In this document: positions 11,945 to 21,568 of the stretch, in pieces
How the letters are laid out: each line of letters begins with the position of its first letter
Position numbering within the stretch: position 1 is the first letter of the stretch
Assembly (NCBI RefSeq): GCF_002234675.1
Contig: NC_019862.2
Location: 26,982,707-27,046,706, forward strand
Reading direction: 5' to 3'
Length of the DNA: 64,000 nucleotides
DNA from: Oryzias latipes
Taxonomy: Eukaryota > Chordata > Actinopteri > Beloniformes > Adrianichthyidae
Made by a program: the position numbers and the translations under genes
The notes under the pieces: model-generated
Databases searched by the model: none
What the model saw: only the letters and a program-made list of their open reading frames with translations
What the model was told of the DNA's origin: nothing

Positions 11945-14900
11945 AGCATCTTTACAGCGAGGCAGAAACAGGCTTGTTTTTAGGACACCAGGCAGGGTTT
12001 AAAGAGGAAGAGGGCAGAGTGAAACCCTGACAGGTACAGCGCTAACAGGAAGTGATCAATTTCAACTCCTACACTCAAACATTATCACTTTGTTTTTCTT
12101 ACAGGACACTTTTTTTTTCCAATTTACAATGAATTTGTTTTAACATAACAAGCTACGTTAGAGAAAAGCAGTGCCATCCAGGCATTCGCTGTTATTGAAC
12201 GGCAAAACGAGTCAGAGGAAGAGCGGAGGGGGGAAAGCGGAAACCGCCTTGTCAGACAGATTTCAACCGTCCCTGCCAACTCACTTCCTCCTGCAGCTCT
12301 GTGACAGCTGTCTAAACGTCCAAACAGTACAAAGATGATAAGCCGATGGAGCTCAAACTGCACTTAAAAGATCATTTTAATTTTATCTTTTGAGTGACAA
12401 AGATAATTCAGAAAGAAAAGTAAATGAAGCTTTGTTTTTTTTTGTAGTTCCCAACTAGAACTTATTTTTAGGAGATTCTAACAGGTTAATAAAGATTTAT
12501 CGTCTTTTGTTCCTTCTTTTGTGTTCCTCCACGCAGCAATCAGGTAGTCGAGAACATCTTCAACTATCGGTTTGGTGACGACAGATGAAAAACCACTTCC
12601 TGTTTTTGGCTTCGTCTCATGCAAATGTCTCACCATCACCGCACTTCTCTTTCATTCCCAAAAGCAGACTCTCGTCTGCACTTCCACGCGCCACCTGACT
12701 GCTGAGAGTGTGCGCACAGAGGCTATATGACTAAGGCAGATCTTTGGCTTGTGATTCTATGACGTCAAACACTTACTTGCTGCTAAAAGCCACTGCAATG
12801 GTTTCAATCGCTTTCTCAAAGTCCATCTTATCTGCCTCGTTACACGCCTCATAGTGGAAACCTGAAAATTGTTCATATTTTCAAGTTACTTGATGCTGAA
12901 AACGTATTTTCTCTTAACCGAGCGCTGCTGAAAGATCTCCGAGCTGTCAACTCACCTTTAACCTTTGATATGAGTTTCCCAGCAGCAGTGAGTATCTCCA
13001 CAGTGTTGAGCAGAGGGTATGTGTTGATGACCTGACGGAGATTCCGCAAAACTTCTCCCAAGCACTCGTGAGCCACCGGTCGCTGGCTTTCCTTACCTGC
13101 GTGAGAACAACGCTGTATAAGAAGAGGTGGCAACAAAATGGCTGATGAGTTCAGACACAAAACGCTGACGATAAGATTCTTTCTCGGAAGCCGACAGCTT
13201 ATGGAAGCTCACAAGAATGGATCATTTTTTACTGAAGTTCACTGAGGTGGTGAGCACCAAGAAAACCGCTGCTTTGTTATCATAACACGCATCTCTGTTT
13301 CAGTTTGAAGAGAAAAAGAAAAAAAACTGCAACTGAGACAAACTTTTCTGGTTTAAAACTGTACAGGCATAATTTTAATATATCTGAAAGGTCTATGAAT
13401 GCAGGCATGTTCCCCTCCATGTTGATTTAAAAACATTACAACATGGAGGTGACAGATGGAGACAAAAAGGTCAAAAGGGCATTTTTTGATCCATTTTAAA
13501 AAGGGTTTCCCATTTCCAGGAGTTTATTAGAAATTCGCCTCTGAGTTGTGGGGCGGGACTGTTGGCACGGAGTAAACCCACCCCCAATTCCCATCACCCA
13601 TCTGTTGACATCCTCTCCCGGTAGCTCACACCCCCCCAACATCACATGACCAGGGCACCAGGGCAACAAAGATGGTGACCAATATTGGAGCTATCCAGCC
13701 GTACAGCTTTGAGTCAGATTCCAGCTCAGACGGGGAGAATGAAGACTTAAGTGGATCAAGTCGTCTGCAAGGGGATGCATCAGAATGGAGCAGAGCAGGG
13801 AGCTTGTGGGTCAACGATCTGAATACAGAAATACTCCAAAAAAATGTAATTTTATGCCTATGTTTCTCTTTTTATTTCCTTCATTATGAGAACTACACCA
13901 CAAAAACAAGTTAAAAACAATTTTCATCTAAGTGGGTCTATTATATTATCATATTTGACTCTTATTTTGTTTTTTTTTATATCAGAAGAATGTTGTTTAA
14001 TGGCCTGATGAATGGCCGGTTAACTTAAAAACAAAAAGAAAAGCTTCCAGTTCCAATTATGGCAATAATGGCATTATTGAGATTGCAGGGCAGCAGGTAT
14101 GAGAAACTGTCACTCACCTGGCATCTTTTAAGAAAAACTATACGCTCATACGTGTTGCCGATGAGCGGCTGCAGCCTTGTTTTTGCACAAGTTTGTTCCA
14201 ATATTCTCTAATAATACAAGCATTAGCTGTGCAGTCTGCTGTTCAAATAGCTTATTTGACAGAGGAGGACAGTCAGCCCTTAAAGCGTGTCAGAAAAACA
14301 GCTTTTTCTATTGCTTAATGAGAAAATATCACTTTGAGACAAATCTTGTTGTTGAATATTTAGAAAAATGACCAACTTGGAGAAGGCTCTCCAGGTTCAG
14401 AACAGCAGCAGGTGGACGAACCGTGAATTTTATGTCACACTAAGAGCAGTTGAGGCAGGGAAATACGGCCTTTGTGTTTGCTTCCTGTTTGAAAGATTTA
14501 CATAGAACAGATAACAGAAGAAGGGCACTCAAAACCGAAAAGCAAAGACTCTTCCAGCAGGTGAAATCCAGGGTGGGGTGCTGGGTTGCTCTCTGCGTCA
14601 AGCTCAGGTGCTCTGCACAGGATGGAGCACACACGTGGGGCTGCAGCACGCATGAAGCTGGCTTCCTCAAGCCAACAAGAGTGCAACTCGGAGGGTGCAG
14701 CGGAAACAAACCTTTCAGCTGGAGAGAGGAAGCTCACAGCGCTCTTGTGCACACAGGCTCCGCCCCTTCAATGATCTTATGCATCGTGTCTGTGAGCATG
14801 GCTGATGTAACACTAACAATAGGCCGTTAATTGGGCACCTCTTGCTCTATTCATGTGAGGTCTTGTGGAGGGGAAACAGCAAGAGAAGCCAAACAGCTTT

Positions 14901-17172
14901 GTTCGGTCTGCAAACTTGCAGGAAAAAAAAAAACAACTGCGTCGAGCCACAGAGGGGAAAACAAACAGTTCTTCATCGGCTCTACTGCACGACACAGAAG
15001 ACTGCCAGAGGGCCACACAGGAGCCCCACTCATTGTGACAGGCAGGCCGGTAAATATTTGGAGCCTTCTTGTGAGGGTTATCTTGTGACGGGCTTTGACC
15101 CCCCCCCTGGGAGCCCGTCTTACCTTCAGTCAGAACCACGTCCTTCAGCTTCTCCACAGCTTCTGCGAAGCGGGCCACATCTCTCAGCAAGGCCGGGATG
15201 TCCTCCACTTCAATGGCTGTGCTCTCTGGGGTCTCAGACTGAGGAGAGGGGGTCAAGGTGCCCTTTCCCTGGCCTTTGGTGTGGACCCATGATGGGAGAG
15301 GAAAACCTGTAAAAAAAAAAATGTTTTTAATTTGATCTTTATGTTGTAAAACTAAAAAGGAATAAACTACCAAATGTATATAAATTGCCTTTACATCTGA
15401 GGAATTTTCTCATTTCCTTTTTTTAGAAGGTCAAACATTCTTGTCCTTCAAACATTAAACAACTTTGTTCCACATTTGGTGAGACACAAATTCTTCTATG
15501 GAAAATCAGATCAAAAATGTACCAATCGTTACATTTTTCTCCCAAGAGCTGAAACTCACTGGGGCAGGGGGTGAGCCGGGCTGGAGCAACAACAAACCAG
15601 ATTGTTAAAGAATTTATTCAATGGAGTAAGCTGCTCCTTTCACTCTTAGTTAAGGATCTTTGAAATGTTGGGCAGAGCACTAAGAAACAGATGTTTAGCA
15701 TTGATAAGTGCAAGTTGATGTGATGGCGTCCAAAAATATCAAGGTGGACAGAGTGACAATTGATGCATTTTGAAGAGATTTGCCAGTAATTTAAGGAAGT
15801 TTTTGTCATTTCAGTTGTGAACCTGTGCAGGACGTGTAGTTTCAGCTCAGGTGTGATTTCTGAAGCACATTTTTAAACCTCGTGGGTGTTTCAAAGCAGA
15901 CCTGCAGCGCTGGCGTGACGGCTCAACGCGGTCGGCCTCTTCAGCGTGGACACCGGGGACGGGCAGCCCACTCCTTGCATTGTCCCCACCTTGGCATGCT
16001 GAGGGTTCGGGGTCCCGGGGCACGACAAGGAGGAGTCGACGGCGTTCAGGTTAAGCGTCGAGGAAGAGGATGGTGAGGATGAGAGACAGGTGTCGGCTCC
16101 ATCCTTTCGAGGCTGCTCCTGAAGAATGGAGAGCTGAGGGACAAAGACAAAACAGTCACTTCTGGGCCTCCAGCGTTTGCCGGAGGTAAACGCAGAGGAA
16201 GACTTTCACAAGATCCTGCGCTGCGTTGTGCAACACTTCCTGAGTGCAAGCTGCGATCGGGTGTGGCCTACTGCGCATGGCGCTGAACTATATGTTCGGT
16301 TTACAATACAGACAGTTGAGGACGACTTTTTCAAAGAGGAAAAACACCAAACACACAAAGACAGTTTTAAGTTCACATGTACGGCGCAACCTTCGTTTGG
16401 TGGTTTTTAAATTTCATCTCGACTATCAGTTCAGTTACAGAACCTAAATCTGAAATCATACATACTCATGCATCCTGCTTTTCAGGACATGAATACACAG
16501 AGACGTACCTGCTTAAGCCATATGCTGTGCCTGTTGGGCAGAATGTCCAGCTTGTCCTTGCTTTTGGACTCAGCTTTCTTAACCCTCTGACCAGTCGAGT
16601 AAGGGTTGTAGCTACTTTTCCCCCCACGTTTCAGCATATTTCTGCCTTTGAGTTGGTCCGCATCCTAACTGCAGCCTGAATCTAAAGTACAGCCCTGTGC
16701 CGCTTCAGCGCCGAAAACCCCCACAGGATGGGTACTTCCTATGTGCTGCTGTCCAGATCTGAGTCGTAGAAGTTGCGTCAGGTGCACATCTGCACATCCA
16801 GCCCCATGACACTACACTTTGGCTGAGGTGGCTTCAAACAGGTGACCCTTTCTTATTCGGATCATGGCGGCATGGAGGCAGGAACACAAGCTGCAGTTGA
16901 CTAAACAAATCTGGAAGCAGGTGTGAAGAGTATACATAAACAAGAGCACAAAGACGCACAACTATTCCTCCTGGTCCTTCTCTCTGCAGCCTGCCCACTC
17001 CAGCTGAAGGTCATCTGACTACGCGCACGCGCGCACACAAACACACACACAGAAACCAGAAGTGATGGTTACTCACAGAGGAGGCGCCGCTCTGCGGCCC
17101 GGGGCTTCCTGCTCGGCTCTTCTTCGAGATGGATGGGGTTTTGATCAGATCCCGTCTCTTCTTGGTGAACAT
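1709..17172 (-). CDS. arhgap45: Rho GTPase-activating protein 45 (HMHA1-like), 24 exons
   Basis: This is the orthologue of human ARHGAP45/HMHA1, a GAP that switches off Rho-family GTPases at the membrane and cortex, with an autoinhibitory F-BAR module. The spliced model gives about 1191 aa from the ATG at 17172 (human about 1136). Order: a basic N-terminus that starts MFTKKRRDL and runs into KTPSISKKSRAGSPGPQ; an N-terminal helical region; F-BAR about 290-560; an acidic and serine-rich linker; C1 about 712-757; RhoGAP about 770-985; an acidic tail ending EPEFV as in the human protein (QPEFV). Exons, high to low: 17077-17172, 15902-16118, 15124-15306, 12956-13096, 12777-12861, 11824-11896, 11605-11683, 9051-9182, 8919-8980, 8723-8833, 8542-8622, 8282-8449, 7902-8039, 7629-7825, 6964-7070, 6766-6852, 6531-6629, 6292-6455, 4641-4829, 4430-4567, 2873-3129, 2558-2795, 2230-2332, 1709-2139. 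All phases join. An in-frame upstream ATG at 17385 would add 71 residues. The a/b paralogue was not decided. Confidence 0.95.
2558..4567 (-). CDS. arhgap45: arhgap45 exons 20-22: RhoGAP catalytic domain
   Basis: Exon 20 (4430-4567) begins GIYRVNGVKTRVEKLCQAFE. The Arg of GIYR (about residue 807) is the expected arginine finger that stimulates GTP hydrolysis. Exon 21 (2873-3129) encodes LPEPIMPFRLYNTLM, and exon 22 (2558-2795) encodes NKMSPSNLGIVFGPSLIRPR, both standard RhoGAP blocks. No catalytic residue appears lost. Exon 22 ends the domain with SLVDYPHQARIVEALIVFY. The 1.3-kb intron 3130-4429 is AT-rich with nothing else recognised. Confidence 0.95.
4641..7070 (-). CDS. arhgap45: arhgap45 exons 15-19: linker and C1 zinc finger
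   Basis: Exons 15 (6964-7070) and 16 (6766-6852) are short, serine-rich linker exons with GHKSW, as in human VHKSW. Exon 17 (6531-6629) carries ARTSSTGTMSSDED. Exon 18 (6292-6455) ends in SKAAKTHRLRKLRAPSKCRE and CDSYVYFQGAECEE. Exon 19 (4641-4829) continues CFLACHKRCLETLAIQCGHK. Together they give the C1 pattern H-x12-C-x2-C...C-x2-C...H-x2-C...C, a zinc-binding fold for lipid or protein contact. Exon 19 also starts the GAP lead-in (CIPFIITKCISEIERRALKM). The intron 4830-6291 holds a SINE (5612-5860) and nothing else recognised. Confidence 0.92.
5612..5860 (+). mobile_element. tRNA-derived SINE in arhgap45 intron
   Basis: There is an A-box-like TGGTTCAGTTGG near 5625 and a B-box-like GGTTTGATTCC near 5659, followed by the fish SINE body with AAGGGCATCCGGCGTGAAAC near 5768. 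Confidence 0.75.
7209..7622 (+). mobile_element. Copy of TTAA-family element with P2X7-tail-like ORF
   Basis: The left end, AAAGACCCTCTCCAGTCATC, resembles the family terminus AAAGACCCACTCCAATGAAA. It shares the block GAAATTCACCGCTGAGTTGT with copies near 13530 and 36668. An ATG at 7506 opens a frame containing VIQLYSFESDYSSDEENKDE, homologous to the frames at 13672 and 19137. The copy is truncated at its right end and stops directly at the exon 14 splice donor (7623-7628). Confidence 0.7.
7629..13096 (-). CDS. arhgap45: arhgap45 exons 4-14: N-terminal helices and F-BAR domain
   Basis: Exons 4-7 encode PVAHECLGEVLRNLRQVI, FHYEACNEADKMDFEKAIET and VSELLMGEVDSSTLL, all conserved in ARHGAP45. 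The F-BAR (membrane-binding, dimerising helices) covers exons 8-14: VEEVDVILQHSEGGVDSALL, AKYMKDLISYVEKRTSLEME, LFSIYSLALEQDQEQ, QPLTQRKQEHEKKRKEIKEN, ECEANLRKAKQAYMARCEEY, MHMQTVALPVHYQTLCESSK. Exon 10 (8723-8833) ends in a GC donor (CAG|GCAAAT), so intron 10 is GC-AG. Joining TFVQ to PLTQ there restores the human order exactly. Exon 6 (11824-11896, 73 bp) follows a (TG)15-T9 tract. Confidence 0.92.
8118..8215 (+). mobile_element. L2-type LINE/SINE 3' tail fragment
   Basis: Contains GACAACCTGCCCAGGATGTA and TGGATAGGCTCCAGCAAC, the recurrent 3' tail of fish L2-like LINEs and their SINEs. It lies in the arhgap45 intron between exons 12 and 13. Confidence 0.7.
9315..10281. mobile_element. Non-autonomous hAT-like DNA transposon (967 bp)
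   Basis: The terminal inverted repeats are ACGACGGAGTATTAGGGCCA at 9315 and, at the right end, the reverse complement ACAACGGAGTTTTAGGGCCA ending at 10281. Flanking 8-bp direct repeats AGCCTTTT (9307-9314) and AGCCTTTA (10282-10289) fit an 8-bp target-site duplication with one mismatch. Poly-A/poly-T runs and several TCGTAAATTTACGA palindromes lie just inside the ends. No transposase frame is seen. It sits in the intron between arhgap45 exons 7 and 8. The rest of that intron (10290-11604) shows nothing recognisable. Confidence 0.75.
11904..11942 (-). repeat. (TG)15-T9 microsatellite at a 3' splice site
   Basis: On the transcribed minus strand the order is 15 TG units, nine T, CTCTCAG, then arhgap45 exon 6. 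The repeat is therefore part of the polypyrimidine tract and its immediate upstream region. Confidence 0.95.
13516..13945 (+). mobile_element. Copy of TTAA-family element with P2X7-tail-like ORF
   Basis: Shares GAAATTCGCCTCTGAGTTGT, and an ATG at 13672 opens IGAIQPYSFESDSSSDGENE. The right end has TTTTCATCTAAGTGGGTCT, close to the family's TTTTCATTGGAGTGGGCCT. It lies in the intron between arhgap45 exons 3 and 4. The rest of that intron (13946-15123) shows no other feature. Confidence 0.65.
15124..17172 (-). CDS. arhgap45: arhgap45 exons 1-3: N-terminal region
   Basis: Exon 1 ends at 17077 (donor GTGAGT) after ...PQSGASS. Exon 2 (15902-16118) begins EQPRKDGAD, as human ELPRKDGAD, and ends TLKRPTALSRHASAA, a block conserved in ARHGAP45. 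Its donor splits a Gly codon that exon 3 (15124-15306) completes (GFPLPSW). Exon 3 carries DIPALLRDVARFAEAVEKLK, matching human DISHLLADVARFAEGLEKLK. Exon 2 is easily missed because its reading frame has no good ATG. The intron between exons 1 and 2 (16119-17076) shows no further exon or clear repeat. Confidence 0.9.
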
Positions 17173-17700
17173 CTTCAGGGTGCCTTTGCCGTCCATCCCC
17201 ACCGCCTTCAGCTTCACGTACAGCCCCCCCACCCACCCCCCAACTCGCCACTTGTTCGCTTTGGCGCTCGTCGGGAGCTCTGTGCCCTCGAGGCCGACTC
17301 GCAGCCACGGTGACGGTCTGTCTGTCTTCCTCCTCCTGCTGTCGCTCATCGAGCCGCGCAGGCTCACAGACGGAGAGACAGACAACTCACCGCAAACTGT
17401 CTCGCGGCATCCGCCCCGCGCGCGCTGGGGGAGGAGAGTTTACCAAGGGGGGGGGGGGATTTTTGTTGTCGTTTGTTTTACAACCCTTTAAAAGAGATAA
17501 TAATAAGTTTAAGTTAATAGGTTTTTTATTAAACAAATTTCCTTGTGAGTTAAAAGTTAACTTAGTGTAATGCCGCGAGCCAAGCACGAGCACACACTGA
17601 AAGTTACAGCAATCACTCGATCCGGGCGCACGTGCGCTTCCAAGATGTATTGTCCCACCCCCGCGTGCGCGGTGCACCTGCTGCAGGTACGAACTCAGGT
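17173..17700 (-). promoter_or_regulatory. arhgap45: GC-rich 5' end and probable promoter of arhgap45
   Basis: The block just upstream of exon 1 is markedly GC- and CpG-rich compared with its surroundings, with CGCGCGC at 17418-17424 and a CACGTG E-box near 17630. It includes an in-frame ORF extension (17385-17173) that is either 5' UTR or an alternative N-terminus. The transcription start was not located. An 11-G run sits near 17448. Confidence 0.5.
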
Positions 17701-18476
17701 TGATCCACCCCCAACGTTTCCCAGCGAGCTTCAGAACACAAATTAATGAGACATTCAGGCCTATAACTGAACAACAAAACATAAAAAGTCTTCTAAATCT
17801 CAATGTGATTTATCTGCATCATCTTTTGATGGAAAAACATATTAACTTTAGAATTTCATTCCCCCCCAATTATTTTAAACATACTTATGTTGCCACGGAG
17901 GTTGTTTACAAAAAGATGGAGATGTTAATTATTTTTTTGTGATTCTTTGGAAGGAATCTTTTGTTCCGACATTTGATTTGAATAACTAGATCCAGGATCC
18001 AGGGAATTTCCTAGAGTGCCAAAGGGAACACAGTGAGTACTATGTAATTTACCCTTGGTTGGTGTGCGTAAAAGATGCAAACTGGGCAGCGGCGCAATAG
18101 TATTACCCGGTTATCTAGAGTTAAACGAGAAAAATGCTGACATGCTTGTTGAGGCTGCAAATAAAACAATTTTGCATCAAGCTAAATTTAATGCTGGCCA
18201 CTGTAGGCTTCTCAAGCCTTGATCCCTCATCAGTGCAGGGTAGACACACACAAGGGCCAGACCATACCTCAAAGTTCAATACTCTACTCCTACTCGTTGC
18301 ACCTGAAATTTCTTCGTCAATCAGTATTCATAAATCAACAGCAAATCCACATTTAGGTGCCCGTTTTGCCCCCTCAACTGGGATCTTAGTAGTAAAACTA
18401 CTACTAACAATTAACAAATGGTTGGTAATAAAACCTGTTTAGTCAGGAAATAACTCTTTCATTGTTTGATCTACTG
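17701..18476. other. Spacer between tjp3 3' end and arhgap45 promoter, part 1
   Basis: AT-rich sequence upstream of arhgap45. No exon, RNA gene or clear repeat is recognised. Confidence 0.5.
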
Positions 18477-19417
18477 TTAAAGCATTCCCATGGGTCTTTT
18501 AATTATGATTATACTATACTTTTAGCTATAACTAAAAAATATGTTTGTTTTCTCGGACGGAACAGCGGTAGTTTATAAAAAACAAAGTTGTCCTTTTCTA
18601 GGACAATTTCTGCAGAACAACGGTATTTTATTTTTAAAAAGTTGTCGTTTTCTAGGACATAAACAACCCAGTGTTTTTTGCAGGCACAAAGCTCTTCACA
18701 TTTAGATTTTTCTGCTGCTAATTCACAACGATTTCATTTAAGAAATACACAGAAGTGCAATTTTGAGCTTTATTTTATTACTATACGTTCTCCATTATGA
18801 GAAAAAAGGCCACAAGAACATGTTAAAAACACCAAAAACACACTTTGAATTGGTTTCTTTAAATTGATTTAGTTTTTTATGGATGGAGGATAAAATCATT
18901 TATGATTAAAAATGCCTGAGTATTTCTTTCTTCAAATCGTAGTGAATGAGAACAGATTGAAAAAGCTTTAAGTTGTGATGAAGAACTGAAACAGGCAGGC
19001 CAAAGTCTCCCTGGTCCACTCCATTCTGATGCATCCACTTGCAGACAAATAGATCCATGGACGTCTTTGTTTTCCTTGTCCGAACTGGAATCTGGATCAG
19101 AACTGTACGGCTGGATAGCTACAATACTGCTCCCCATTTTGTTGTGCCGCTAAAGTTAGCTTGGGGTTGTGATGGGCTGTAAGCTAAATGGAGATGGTCT
19201 AAACAAGGGGATGATGGGATATCAGCACAGGCTTACTCCCAACACAACTCAGAGGCAAATTTCTATAATGAACTGCTGCTCTGCAGAAACTATGTCCTAG
19301 AAATCAACACAGGTTTTTTGGATTTTGGCTAAAAACTGCATAATCATAATAATAAAAAAAAAGACTACATGGAACACTTTTACAATAGTTCAACATATAG
19401 TTGGTGTGGGATTTTAA
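18477..19417 (-). mobile_element. TTAA-flanked element with P2X7-tail-like ORF (941 bp)
   Basis: It is bounded by TTAA at 18477-18480 and 19414-19417. The right end, TTGGTGTGGGATTTTAA, matches the family terminus TTGGAGTGGGACTTTAA. The minus-strand ATG at 19137 opens a frame containing IVAIQPYSSDPDSSSDKENK and HGSICLQVDASEW, homologous to the other copies. It fills most of the spacer between tjp3 and arhgap45. Confidence 0.7.
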
Positions 19418-19679
19418 TGAAAACTGGTAAATTGAGATTAAAATGTCCAACAGTCCTGGAAAGAGTGAAGTTGTGGATTCTCATCATCCTTACCCTGATC
19501 ACTCAGATCATTAGTGTTTAATCTACTGTCACTGTTTTTTCAGTTTTAAAGCCTAACGTACAGCATCGGTAAAGGACAATCCATATTAATGTCCATACAA
19601 TTTTAAATTCCTACTAATGAATGTTATAAAGGGATTGACAGTTCACACTGAACAAAAAGCATAAAAACTACATAAAACA

Positions 19680-19992
19680 TATTAATCCGAACATTTTATT
19701 GTAGAAAAACATTTTTAAAAATAAATGGGAAAAATCCTAATTGATAGAAAATGTTTTAAGGCCACACTTTGTATGTAATGAAGGTTTTACAAGAATCTGT
19801 TTTGCCTACAAATGGAAAATATATAAATCAAACACTTAGATTGTCTTGTTCAACTGTGGTCATTCTGAACATTTCCAATCATTTTAACAACCAGGCATTC
19901 ACATTCTACAAAGAAAAAAAAAGTTTCTTGAAAGAGCACACTTTTCATAAATGTTGGTGGGAAATTCTTAACACTAAAATCCTCAGTTTTTT
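19680..19992 (-). other. tjp3: Probable tjp3 3' UTR with polyadenylation signal
   Basis: It follows the TAG stop at 19995-19993. A minus-strand AATAAA at 19695-19700 is well placed for cleavage near 19680. The end is inferred. Confidence 0.6.
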
Positions 19993-21568
19993 CTAAAGTT
20001 CAGTTGCAGGACCCCATTCAATGTCATCTGTCTCGTCCTCGTCAAACGCTTCAACTCCCTCCTCATTCTCAGAGCTGTCGCTGCCTCGGATCTGTGTGCG
20101 TCTGAACTGAACCGCTTGGTGTTGATGAGCTAGCCTGTAAAGAAGAAAGACATTCATTGGCGGTCAAATAAGCAAAGGACTTTATGGTTTCCACTATTCC
20201 ACAAATCCCCAAAACGCTTACACAATGAGTGCAGAGGGTTTCTTATCCTCTCCCTGTGCCTGTGGCTCTGCCATTCGAGTCTGAAACACAGGACAGACAT
20301 AATTAAAATAAGGAAAACTTAATATTTCTAAATGTTTGATTATATTTTTAAAATTAAAGTCAAAACATGAATTACAGCGACTATAACAACTAAAAACAGA
20401 CTGACACACAGGAGAATCCATGGTCATATAAGTGTAATGCACAGATTTCTATATCAAAGTGATTTCCTGCTGGTATGCAGAGATAGAGCAGTCGACCTCT
20501 GATTGGAGGATTGCAGGTTTGATTCCCCCATAGGATGGTTTTTTCAGGTTGGTGCCATGTATGACGGCGATGTCGCCATCAGTGTGTGAATGTGTGCGTG
20601 GGACTGTGACTATAGAGGGCTTTTGGCCTTAATCAAGGCAGAAATTTTTTTTTTTTATCCCTAAATAAAAGGATTTTTTCTGCCTTTAGATTAGTTTCTT
20701 GGCACTTAGGCTGTCATTCTATAAGTTAACGTTCCCTATAAAAAGGGTTTTCTTTTAAAAAGGGCTTTTTTTCTTGAGAAGTTTTAGTTTTAATTGACAT
20801 TATTATGCAAATAAATGACATTTTCTGTGTGAAAGCCAGTATGACAAATCAAAAATTTATTTTATGATATTTTAAATATTTTTACAATTAAAAAGTATGT
20901 TTATTAATGAAGTAGAGGGTCCCACATAGATCTCATAAGAAAAACAGTCTCTAATCTTTAAAGCAAAGTACTGCTTAGAACAGGGTACAAACCTGCTGTA
21001 GCTTCCTTTCAATGGTGGACAGGCTGGCATGTTCGGGGTTCTCCTGCTGGACTTCCTCATCCGATGGCTCATCCATTGAGTATCGAGACGAGGGCGCGGG
21101 GGCAACAAAGTCTGGGGGTCCATCTGATGGAGTGGTTGGGGCTGGCTGATCGAGAGCACCAAAATCTGAGTCTGAAAAGCTGCGATTAGAGAGATTGTCC
21201 TCCCCATCGCTGTGGCGTGGGCTGTATTGCTCCCGATAGGGCGACTTAGGCTCTGGCACAAGCATCAGCGGCGGGATTTCTCTGGGTGTAAACCTGTCAT
21301 CACTTGGCTCGTCATCCATTACCGGGCTATGGTGGCCAAAAGCCGGCTCAGAGGATCGAGCTAAGGCAGCTCCAGGGCCCCTGGAGTCTCGAGAGAGCAA
21401 AGGTGCATTCTGGCCAGGAAAGGCCTCCTCTAGGTCCTCGTTGTCGGTGTAGACTTCTCCATCAGTGTAGATCTCACCATCAGTGTCCTCCAGGTCACTG
21501 GCAGCACTGAGATAGTCTGTCTGGGTTTGGTCTAAAGTGTCTAGATCAGCTTCTCCTCCACTCTCCAA
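19993..21568 (-). CDS. tjp3: tjp3 exons: acidic C-terminal tail and PDZ ligand
   Basis: Exon 20993-21568 carries the duplicated acidic motif [15 protein letters not shown], as human YTDGEGYTDGE, and LARSSEP. It is followed by short exons 20222-20280 and 19993-20134. The last exon ends [14 protein letters not shown] and TAG. In mammals the C-terminal TDL of ZO-3 binds a PATJ PDZ domain. TEL keeps that class I ligand form. Confidence 0.92.

Noticed and set aside
14813..15123. Long continuation of the frame past arhgap45 exon 3
   Set aside because: The GTAAGA donor at 15123-15118 and the human alignment show that this part is intron.
20516..20540. Possible tRNA gene (B-box-like)
   Set aside because: The A-box and cloverleaf arms do not form, and the SINE body follows directly. 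Same reasoning for 5625-5670.
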